NCBI GenBank assembly: GCA_937926325.1
Contig: CALAZQ010000082.1
Coordinates: 1 to 6,171 of the forward strand
Direction: 5' to 3'
DNA length: 6,171 bases
Source of the DNA: an uncultured Planctomycetaceae bacterium
GTDB lineage: Bacteria > Planctomycetota > Planctomycetia > Pirellulales > UBA1268
A model generated the notes under the pieces. The model ran no database searches. It was not told the DNA's origin and saw only the letters and a list, made by a program, of their open reading frames with translations. The translations under genes and the position numbers were made by a program. Each line of letters starts with the position of its first letter. Position 1 is the first letter of the stretch. Positions 1-5,834 of the stretch are shown in pieces.

Positions 1-852
1 ATAGGCAGCGTCCTGACCCAGCCGTGCCGGGGCCAGTTCGACACACTCGTCGAAGTCTGCCCCCATTTGCTCGCAGATCAACTCGACGAGTCGGCGGATC
101 GAGACTGGCTGGTCGGTTGCCAGGTGATAGATGCCCCCGTTTTGGCCCCGTTCCGCAATGGCCAATGTGGCCTCGATGACATCGGCGATGTGGATGAATG
201 ACCGGATGCTGGTGCCACCCCCCTCCAGCTTGAGCTTCTTGCCGGTCATCACGGCCAGAATGGTGCGGGGAATGATCCGATAAAGCTGCTGCCCTGGCCC
301 GCAGATGTTTGCCGCCCTCGTCAGGCAGACGGGCAGCCCTTTCACGCTCTGGTAGGCCAGCAGGTTCATATCGCAGGCCGCCTTTGACACGGCGTAGGGC
401 GTGGTCGGGTTCCACGGGGCATCCTCCCGAATGATGCCCGTGGTGTTGCCATACACCTCCGGGGTGGAGGTGTGCACAAACCGCTCGAGAAAAGGCAGCT
501 CGGCAAGCTGTTCGTGCAGTCCGGCCATCGCCAAGGTGTTGGTGCGATACCAGTCCTGCGGGGTCTGCCAGCTTTGGGCGACCATGCCCTGGGCGGCCGT
601 GTTGAAAACGACACCCGGCTCGAATGCCCGAATGGCGGCCGTGATCTCATCGAGCTGCTCGTTGAGATCGAGCTGGATGAACTGGTAACGCTGGTGGGGT
701 GCCCAGCGGTGCGGCAGGAACATTTCATGCGGCTCAGGCGAGCGGCTGATCCCCAGCACGTCACTGCCGCGGGCCAACAGAGCGGCTGCCAGCTGCGACC
801 CGGTGAATGAGTTGGCGCCGATGACGACGGCCCGCCGAATGCCAATATCCAT
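1..852 (-). CDS. SDR-family NDP-sugar dehydratase/epimerase, GMD/RmlB-like (C-terminus off the left edge)
   Basis: This is an extended SDR acting on a nucleotide sugar, most like GDP-mannose 4,6-dehydratase or related dehydratases. The frame stays open from ATG at 852 to the window edge, giving 284 residues; such proteins usually have 310-340, so roughly 30-50 C-terminal residues are missing. The N-terminal Rossmann nucleotide-binding loop is GANSFTG (residues 12-18), with Ser where the third Gly of GxxGxxG normally sits. The catalytic pair is Y153xxxK157 (YAVSK). The segment T130-P131-E132-V-Y-G aligns with the T-D-E of RmlB or T-S-E of GMD, which favours a 4,6-dehydratase over a simple epimerase, although the middle residue is Pro. 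A conserved RSFIHIADV stretch follows at about 224-232. The gene starts 15 bp after the upstream SDR stops, with only a weak SD-like CCAGG. It probably modifies the NDP-heptose made by the neighbours. The SDR fold is certain; the substrate and exact reaction are inferred. Confidence 0.88.
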   Translation of the reverse strand, partial: MDIGIRRAVVIGANSFTGSQLAAALLARGSDVLGISRSPEPHEMFLPHRWAPHQRYQFIQLDLNEQLDEITAAIRAFEPGVVFNTAAQGMVAQSWQTPQDWYRTNTLAMAGLHEQLAELPFLERFVHTSTPEVYGNTTGIIREDAPWNPTTPYAVSKAACDMNLLAYQSVKGLPVCLTRAANICGPGQQLYRIIPRTILAVMTGKKLKLEGGGTSIRSFIHIADVIEATLAIAERGQNGGIYHLATDQPVSIRRLVELICEQMGADFDECVELAPARLGQDAAY

Positions 853-867
853 GCCTGGTGAGTGCGG

Positions 868-1899
868 TCAGGTGGCCACAGCGGTTCGCTGCTTCATCCA
901 CTTTACGTTGAAATACCGAGGGTCGGTGAGCGAATCGGGCAGCCTGCCGGCGGTGAAAGCGTTCACCAAGTCACGGGCACCGTCACGGATGGTGCGGCTG
1001 GGCTCGAAGCCAAGCTGCGCGGAGATTTTTCGTGAGCAGATGTGGTAGCTGCGCGGATCGTCCGAGGGCGTATGGACGATCTCGATCGGCGGCCGGTCGG
1101 GGTATTCGGCCGCCACCACCTCGCGGATCACCTCGGCAATCTCATCGACGGTATGGTTTTCCCAGCCCGCGTTGAAGATTTCACCGGCGATCGGCTCATC
1201 AGGCAGGTCAAGCAGCAGACAGTAGAGATCGACCATGTCGCTGATGTGCATGTTTGGCCGCTTCTGGGCCCCGCCAAAGACCGTGATCTTCCCGTTATGG
1301 ACTGCGTGGTTGGTGAGAATGTTCACCGTCAGGTCAAGTCGCTGTCGGGGTGAAACGCCACAGATGGTCGCCGGTCGGATGATCACCGGCACAAAGTCGG
1401 CGGTCTGCTCGGCCAGCAGCACCGGCTCGCACATCGCCTTGAATTTGTTGTAAAGCGATACCGGCACCAGCGGATGCTCTTCCGTCACCTCCGGGGCGTC
1501 ACTGACGCCGTAGACACTGCCCGAAGAGGCGAAAATAAATCGCCGCACCCCGGCCGCCCGGCAGGCTTTGACCGTTGGACTGAAGGAGTCGTAGTTGATT
1601 GCGCGTGTGAAGTCGGGGTCGAGTTCGGCACTGGGGTCGTTGGAAATGCAGGCAAGGTGGATGATGGCATCGCAGCCCTCGGCAAACCGCTTCACGGCAT
1701 CGGTGTCGCGGACGTCACCGGCGGTCTCGCTCAGCCGCGGATGTTCCCGCACGGCGGCCAGCGAATCGCGGCCAAAAAAGCAAATGTCAAAAACCTGCAC
1801 TGCGTGGCCGCGGTCGAGCAGCGCGGGCACCAACACAGAGCCGACGTAGCCGGCACCGCCGATCACGCCGACTGTTTTGAATGTTTCAGCAGCGGTCAT
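868..1899 (-). CDS. NAD-dependent epimerase/dehydratase family protein (extended SDR)
   Basis: A complete 343-residue extended SDR, predicted to be a cytosolic sugar-nucleotide epimerase or reductase. The NAD(P)-binding loop is GGAGYVG (residues 14-20) followed by a first beta-alpha-beta unit, with DVRD near 62-65 typical of the family. The active site is S126 in SSGSVYG plus Y150xxxK154 (YNKFK). The positions that hold Asp-Glu in 4,6-dehydratases are Gly127-Ser128 here, so dehydration is unlikely and epimerisation or ketone reduction more likely. The C-terminal part has MHISDMVDLY (217-226), IFNAGWENHT (241-250) and a final DPRYFNVKWM, matching my memory of an SDR group common in LPS and surface-polysaccharide loci. 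Its ATG overlaps the stop of the GmhA-like gene by 4 bp (ATGA) and is preceded by a strong AGGAGG, so translation is probably coupled. It could play the HldD-like 6-epimerase role, but no specific HldD signature was recognised; the substrate is unknown. Confidence 0.92.
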   Translation of the reverse strand: MTAAETFKTVGVIGGAGYVGSVLVPALLDRGHAVQVFDICFFGRDSLAAVREHPRLSETAGDVRDTDAVKRFAEGCDAIIHLACISNDPSAELDPDFTRAINYDSFSPTVKACRAAGVRRFIFASSGSVYGVSDAPEVTEEHPLVPVSLYNKFKAMCEPVLLAEQTADFVPVIIRPATICGVSPRQRLDLTVNILTNHAVHNGKITVFGGAQKRPNMHISDMVDLYCLLLDLPDEPIAGEIFNAGWENHTVDEIAEVIREVVAAEYPDRPPIEIVHTPSDDPRSYHICSRKISAQLGFEPSRTIRDGARDLVNAFTAGRLPDSLTDPRYFNVKWMKQRTAVAT

Positions 1900-2498
1900 G
1901 TCGCCTCCTGCACGAGGTCGATCCAGCGGTGCAGGATGGCAGCGTGGCAGCTTTCGGCCAGGCCATAGTCGTCTGCCGGCACATGCAGGTTCAGCCAGCC
2001 AGCCTGCCGCAGCGGGTTGTCGGCCGCCATCGCCGAGAGCGTCACCACGTGCATCTGGAGGTCACGGGCGACCTCAGCTGCCCGCAGCAGATTGGGGGAG
2101 CGACCCGAACTGCTGATGGCCACCAGCATGTCGCCGGCTTGGCCTCGGTCGCGGAGTGGCTCAGCGAAGACGTGCTCGTAGCCCAGGTCGTTTGACACGG
2201 CGGTGATCAGCGACAGATCTGAAAACACCTGCGTGTGCAGCCGGCCATTCTTGGCCAAATCGGCAGCGACGTGGCTCGCCATCGACGCACTGGCACCATT
2301 TCCGATCAGATAGACCGTGCCTCGGCCCTCCCTGATGGCGAGCGTCGCCTCAACCCAGCGATCAAAGCCGGCATCGCAGGCAACGTTGGCCGAGGTTTCA
2401 TCGACAACGCTGACTGCAGCGAGGGCGTCGCAGTAGCGGCTCACATACGTCCGCCAGCCGGCGGCAGCTGTCGCAGTTGGGCTCATGTCGGTGGCCAT
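1896..2498 (-). CDS. gmhA: GmhA-like SIS-domain phosphoheptose (sedoheptulose-7-phosphate) isomerase
   Basis: A 200-residue cytosolic single SIS-domain protein, about the family length (E. coli GmhA is close to 190). Its likely reaction is sedoheptulose 7-phosphate to D-glycero-D-manno-heptose 7-phosphate, the first step of heptose activation. Phosphate-sugar binding motifs are visible: GNGASAS (66-72), ITAVSNDLGYEHVF (98-111) and ISSSGRSPNLL (128-138). The C-terminal metal/catalytic helix is E182-S-C-H185-A-A-I-L-H190. Against remembered E. coli GmhA, H76 and H190 match His61 and His180, but Glu65 is Asp80 and Gln172 is Glu182. The same HxxxD pattern occurs in a SIS subgroup from surface-polysaccharide loci, so this is probably a subgroup feature rather than decay. 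The gene lies 7 bp after the HldE-like fusion and overlaps the next SDR by 4 bp. No SD precedes ATG 2498; a second in-frame ATG at 2486 (Met5) is an alternative start. Another ketose/aldose phosphate substrate is possible, but the cassette strongly favours heptose. Confidence 0.85.
   Translation of the reverse strand: MATDMSPTATAAAGWRTYVSRYCDALAAVSVVDETSANVACDAGFDRWVEATLAIREGRGTVYLIGNGASASMASHVAADLAKNGRLHTQVFSDLSLITAVSNDLGYEHVFAEPLRDRGQAGDMLVAISSSGRSPNLLRAAEVARDLQMHVVTLSAMAADNPLRQAGWLNLHVPADDYGLAESCHAAILHRWIDLVQEAT
1904..1909 (-). promoter_or_regulatory. Strong Shine-Dalgarno site for the SDR gene starting at 1899
   Basis: On the minus strand this reads AGGAGG, a perfect anti-16S match, 4 bases before the ATG at 1899-1897. 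It lies inside the last codons (Gln-Glu-Ala) of the upstream GmhA-like gene. It fixes the start of the SDR and supports translation re-initiation at the ATGA overlap. It is the only strong ribosome site seen at any start in the window. Confidence 0.8.
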
Positions 2499-2505
2499 GC
2501 GTTCG

Positions 2506-4050
2506 CTATTTCAGGATGCTTTCGAGATATTTCAGCAGCGACACCCGATTGACCGGTTCGCGGTTGCCAACCGTGCCAACCGCGAGAGCCCCGGCGGCAT
2601 TGCCGATGAAGCTGGTGACTTCAAGCGGTGCACCGGCCGCCGCAAGCGGGGCGGCCACCGACAGGAACGCATCTCCCGCACCGACGCGGTCAACCACCTT
2701 GGCGGCAACCGCAGGCACACCAACAAACGACCCGCTGCCCTCATACCCCAGGCAGCCATTGGCTCCCCGGGTAACCAGCAGCTGTTGGGGACGAATGTCG
2801 TCGTAAAGATTCCTCACGATGCCCCGGATGTCGCCGCGGGGGTCACGGGCTTCAAGCCGGGCCTCGCCTTCGGTGGCGGTCATGAAGTCGGGCCCACGCC
2901 CACTGCCCGCTCGATACTTTGAGATGGTGTGATAGCCGAGGTTGCCGGCATTGGTCTGGGCGTTGACCGCCAGAAACCGTGATCGCTCGCGGAGGATCTC
3001 GGCCGCCCGGGGTGAAAGCATGAAGTGGCCGAAGTCGATCGTGAGAATCAGGTCGTACTGCGGCAGCTGCTCCATCAGGGCACCGCAGATTTCATCATCC
3101 TCGTCTTGGGAGAGAATCGAGTCGTTGATGTCGTAGGTCTCGAGGAGTTTGGCGAAGTGATACTCTTCGACGTACCGGGTCTTGCGAATCGTCGGCGACT
3201 CGCGGCGATGCAGAAAAAGCCGCTTCACCTTCGGATCGAGTCTTCGTTCGATGAATCCCTCATGAGAGTTTTCGGTGCCCAACAGGGTGAGCACGCCGAC
3301 TTCGTCACAGACCTGCGCCACATGGTTGGCTGCTGCCAGAATGCCGCCGGCGAATTTTTCGCTGGAAAGTCGCTTGAGGACGAGCGTCGGCTCTTTCGAC
3401 GATTTTCCGATGGCATCGCAATAGACATACTCGTCAATGATGGTTTCACCGACGAGCAGCACCTTGAGGCCGGCCGCCTTTTCGATCCAGTCCCGCAGGT
3501 CACCGAAGGAATGCTGAGCCGCGAATTGCTTCAGCCAGGCTTGGGTGTCGTCGGGAAGCACCGACAGGTGGCTGTTGACCAGACGGCTTGAGCTGTAGGT
3601 CTCACCGCTGGTGAAGGCGATCTCACCACCGGCGGACCGAACGGCGTCGGCCTCATCGTTGATCTTGCCCGTGAGGTCGGCTGCGGCGTCCTTGTAGTCG
3701 GGGCCCTTCACATAGAGATCTGGCTGAATCAGGCCGATCGCCTCGACGGCAGTCGGCTGGTTATTGATGGCGACCTGGTCAACGCAGGTCAGTCCAGCAA
3801 GCATTTCGGCCCGCAGGGTTTCGGTAAAGGCGGGGCGGTGCGGGCCCTTGTTGACGAATCGGTCCGGCGTCAGCGTGACGATGAGCATGTCGCCCATCGC
3901 TCGGGCTTCTTCGAGGTACCGCAGATGGCCGACGTGGAGGACGTCAAAGACCCCGTGGCACATCACCACCCGCTGGCCGATCTGTCGGGCCTCAGCCGCC
4001 GTTTCGGCAAGCTGTGCAAGGGAGACGATCTTGTCGGTGACGTCAGGCAT
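2506..4050 (-). CDS. Bifunctional HldE-like protein in reversed order: N-terminal nucleotidyltransferase, C-terminal PfkB-type heptose kinase
   Basis: A 514-residue cytosolic fusion. Residues about 25-165 form a cytidylyltransferase-fold domain: HGVFDVLHVGHLRYLEEA (32-49) contains the HxGH nucleotide motif (39-42), followed by VTLTPDRFVNKG (58-69), YVKGPDYK (113-120) and an SSSRLVN loop (153-159). This half should transfer a nucleotide to heptose 1-phosphate. Residues about 195-514 form a PfkB/ribokinase-like domain with FAGGILAAANHVA (233-245), the conserved VNAQTNAGNLGYHT stretch (362-375) and the terminal DRVGAGDAF (454-462), whose D460 is the expected catalytic base. This half should phosphorylate heptose 7-phosphate at C1. 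E. coli HldE (about 477 residues) has kinase first and transferase second, so the order is swapped. ATG 4050 is the best start; in-frame upstream codons reach a TGA at 4092-4090, and no clear SD is present. The gene ends 7 bp before the GmhA-like gene. The nucleotide used (ATP in E. coli HldE) is not readable here. The fold calls are firm; the heptose substrate is inferred from context. Confidence 0.9.
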   Translation of the reverse strand: MPDVTDKIVSLAQLAETAAEARQIGQRVVMCHGVFDVLHVGHLRYLEEARAMGDMLIVTLTPDRFVNKGPHRPAFTETLRAEMLAGLTCVDQVAINNQPTAVEAIGLIQPDLYVKGPDYKDAAADLTGKINDEADAVRSAGGEIAFTSGETYSSSRLVNSHLSVLPDDTQAWLKQFAAQHSFGDLRDWIEKAAGLKVLLVGETIIDEYVYCDAIGKSSKEPTLVLKRLSSEKFAGGILAAANHVAQVCDEVGVLTLLGTENSHEGFIERRLDPKVKRLFLHRRESPTIRKTRYVEEYHFAKLLETYDINDSILSQDEDDEICGALMEQLPQYDLILTIDFGHFMLSPRAAEILRERSRFLAVNAQTNAGNLGYHTISKYRAGSGRGPDFMTATEGEARLEARDPRGDIRGIVRNLYDDIRPQQLLVTRGANGCLGYEGSGSFVGVPAVAAKVVDRVGAGDAFLSVAAPLAAAGAPLEVTSFIGNAAGALAVGTVGNREPVNRVSLLKYLESILK

Positions 4051-4147
4051 TGGCGGAACTGGTCGCTGCAGGTTTGAACGCTCAACACCTCAAAATACCC
4101 GACGGTTTCCCGCGATCATCCTGCGAACGGGACTGTTCACCAAATCC
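4051..4147 (-). other. 97 bp gap between the GmhB-like and HldE-like genes; possible internal promoter
   Basis: This is the widest gap inside the heptose cassette and could carry an internal promoter or leader for the HldE-like gene. A weak sigma-70-like pair is visible on the minus strand: TTGGTG (4143-4138) and GATGAT 17 bases downstream, matching the consensus at only three and four of six positions. A short inverted repeat TTGA-acgc-TCAA lies at 4074-4085. Neither is strong enough to call as a site. No T-tract terminator hairpin is visible. Confidence 0.3.
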
Positions 4148-4705
4148 TCATGTTTGTCGTTGCTGGCTGGTGAGCAACCAATCCACAAATGCCGCAAGGC
4201 CCTCAAAGGCAGGAATGTCGGGCGGCGGCATCAACGGGCCGGCGGCATCAGGCCGTGTTGTCGGCACCACGGCAGCCACGCGGATGCCGGCGGCCTGACC
4301 GGCCTGCCAGTCGGCGGGCGAATCGCCCACCATCCAACAGTCTTCGGCCGCGAGCGCATACGTTGCCCGCATCTCCTCGATGAACCGGGGTGAGGGCTTG
4401 CGATAGCCGTGTGGATCGTCAGGTTTTTCGGTGGCGATGCAGACCTCACTGAAGAGTTCGCTGCCGAGGCCCAAGAGTTCGAGCATCCGCCGATTGCAGG
4501 CTTCGACGTCGGCCAGGGTGAACCAGCCCCGGCCGACGCCCGATTGGTTGGTAAAGAGAAAGAGTCGGCAGTCCGCAGCGACGAGCCTCTCAATCGCCTG
4601 GGCAACACCGGGCAGCAGGCAGACACCGTCGGGATCACAGAGGTAGTGCCGGTTCTCGATCAACGTGCCGTCACGGTCGAGAAAGAGCGTCGGGCCGGCA
4701 GTCAT
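4148..4705 (-). CDS. gmhB: GmhB-like D-glycero-D-manno-heptose 1,7-bisphosphate 7-phosphatase (HAD family)
   Basis: A 185-residue HAD-superfamily phosphatase of the histidinol-phosphatase/GmhB type and the usual length. It probably removes the 7-phosphate from D-glycero-D-manno-heptose 1,7-bisphosphate in the cytosol, between the kinase and transferase steps of the neighbouring fusion. HAD motifs are all present: motif I FLDRDGTLIE (8-17) with nucleophile D10 and acid/base D12; motif II FTNQSGVGRG (51-60) with T52/N53; RKPSP (102-106) with K103; and motif IV VGDSPAD (126-132) with D128 and D132. E. coli GmhB carries a Cys/His zinc loop just before RKP; here the segment is TEKPDDPHGY with a single His (H99) and no Cys between 90 and 103, so the zinc site appears absent. 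ATG 4705 overlaps the stop of the membrane-protein gene by 4 bp (ATGA), implying coupling; no SD is seen. The C-terminal region (about 150-170) is Pro-rich. A histidinol-phosphate-type phosphatase is the alternative, but context favours GmhB. Confidence 0.87.
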   Translation of the reverse strand: MTAGPTLFLDRDGTLIENRHYLCDPDGVCLLPGVAQAIERLVAADCRLFLFTNQSGVGRGWFTLADVEACNRRMLELLGLGSELFSEVCIATEKPDDPHGYRKPSPRFIEEMRATYALAAEDCWMVGDSPADWQAGQAAGIRVAAVVPTTRPDAAGPLMPPPDIPAFEGLAAFVDWLLTSQQRQT

Positions 4706-5739
4706 GATTGAATGTCGGCTGGCTGAACGGCTGTGGCGGTCACCTGGCTACGGGCCAGCAGGCTGAGGCCAGCGGCCAGGGCAGCGATCACCGACATTGA
4801 GAGCACCCGGTGGCCGAGCGCGGCAATCAGTCCTGCAGCTTTCGCATCAGGCACGGCCGCTTGATAAAGCTGTTCGATGACGAGTTCTACTGCTCCGAGC
4901 CCGGCCATCGGCAGTGGCAGAATACCGGTTGATGTGCCCAGCGACATGATCACGCAGTGCTGACCCCATGATGGGTGGGGCAGCGACAGCCCGCGGGCAA
5001 TGAGCCAGAGCACGGTGGCGTTGAGGGCGTGGACGGTAATCCCCCAGAGAACGGCAACACCGAACGCCCAGGGGCGGCTGCGGAACCGTTCAATTGAGGC
5101 AAGGACCGGCGTCAGGGCTTTGTTGACCAGCGGCCACCGACGGGTAACGGCCAGCAGGGGGCCGAGATTGACGAACAGCCCGAGCAGAATCACCAGCCCG
5201 CCTCCTGCCACGGCCAGCCAGAGAACTGGCAGACTGGCGGCGAGCACGCTTGACCAGTGGCTCTCTGAGCCGCGGCAAAGCTGTCCGGCAATCGCCGCCA
5301 GACAGAAAAGCGCGTAGACCCCGGCGACGCGGTCGGCCAGGATCGCGGTCACCAAGCCTACCCGGTGGCCTTCCGCTGCCCGGCCAACAGCGACGCCCCG
5401 ATAGAGATCACCGCCTGCCGCCCCGACAGCGGCGAAGCTGAGCAGTTCGGCAACGGCTGAGGCTGCGGTGGCCCGCAGCCAACCGACCGGAATGCCAACT
5501 AACCGCAGAAGCCAGTGCCAGCGAGAGTAGAAGAGCAGCTGACCACCGGCGGCGACGCCGCTGGCAGCCCCCAATAACAACCAGTCTTTTTGCTGGCCCG
5601 CCAGCTCTGCGACGCCGGGCTGGGCTGCAAGCGTCCAGGCCATCCACCCGCAGGCAACGCAGGCAAAGAGGCTGCCAATGAAGCCAAGTAGTTTAGAGAA
5701 ATACATAAGCAGTACCGAGACACGGGGCGGCCTGTTCAT
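4702..5739 (-). CDS. Lysylphosphatidylglycerol-synthase TM / YbhN-like flippase-domain membrane protein
   Basis: A 345-residue polytopic inner-membrane protein of the UPF0104/YbhN (LPG synthase TM region) family, whose members are about 300-350 residues. Hydrophobic stretches fit about seven to nine membrane helices, for example near 17-38, 53-71, 90-108, 128-150, 165-192, 225-248, 262-282 and 305-329. Family landmarks are GAAGGDLYRGVAVGR (106-120), ILADRVAGVYAL (133-144) and PLPMAGLGAVELVIEQLY (275-292), the last matching the usual 'P..GGLG..E' segment. There is no LPG-synthase catalytic domain, so it is not an MprF aminoacyl-transferase. Family members are often found in glycolipid and polysaccharide loci and are linked to lipid handling, but the transported substrate is unknown. 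ATG 5739 is bounded by an in-frame TGA at 5745-5743, so the protein cannot begin much earlier; Met12 is an alternative start. No SD is visible. The stop overlaps the GmhB-like start by 4 bp, suggesting co-expression with the heptose cassette. Confidence 0.85.
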   Translation of the reverse strand: MNRPPRVSVLLMYFSKLLGFIGSLFACVACGWMAWTLAAQPGVAELAGQQKDWLLLGAASGVAAGGQLLFYSRWHWLLRLVGIPVGWLRATAASAVAELLSFAAVGAAGGDLYRGVAVGRAAEGHRVGLVTAILADRVAGVYALFCLAAIAGQLCRGSESHWSSVLAASLPVLWLAVAGGGLVILLGLFVNLGPLLAVTRRWPLVNKALTPVLASIERFRSRPWAFGVAVLWGITVHALNATVLWLIARGLSLPHPSWGQHCVIMSLGTSTGILPLPMAGLGAVELVIEQLYQAAVPDAKAAGLIAALGHRVLSMSVIAALAAGLSLLARSQVTATAVQPADIQS

Positions 5740-5834
5740 GGTTCAGGATTCGAGGCTCGGATATTTTTTGAAAGTTCCGTGCGCGTGTGTCAGGGACAAT
5801 GGGTTACGCCGACTAGACCATCCAGCCGACTTTT
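5740..5834 (-). other. 95 bp gap upstream of the membrane-protein gene; candidate operon promoter
   Basis: This gap separates the RmlD-like 3' end from the membrane protein and is the natural place for a promoter driving genes 5739 to 1. On the minus strand it has CTGACA (5793-5788) and an A-rich AAAAAT (5768-5763) at a long 19 bp spacing. A GGAACTTTC (5778-5770) resembles an ECF-type -35, but without a good -10 at the right distance. These are weak matches only. No Rho-independent terminator for the upstream gene is visible, so read-through is possible. Confidence 0.3.

Noticed and set aside
366..845. Minus-strand frame of 159 residues overlapping SDR 1
   Set aside because: It is an out-of-frame reading of the SDR gene; the frame starting at 852 gives the Rossmann loop, YxxxK and other SDR motifs.
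401..3591. Several long plus-strand open frames, notably 472-810, 1474-1968 and 3025-3591
   Set aside because: They lie antisense to genes with clear family motifs and their translations show no recognisable domain. Long antisense frames are expected in GC-rich coding DNA.
4074..4085. Inverted repeat TTGA-acgc-TCAA as an operator
   Set aside because: Four-base arms are expected by chance; no second copy or overlapping strong promoter supports it.
5770..5778. GGAACTTTC as an ECF sigma -35 element
   Set aside because: No matching -10 occurs at the usual 15-17 bp spacing, so it is mentioned only as weak context.
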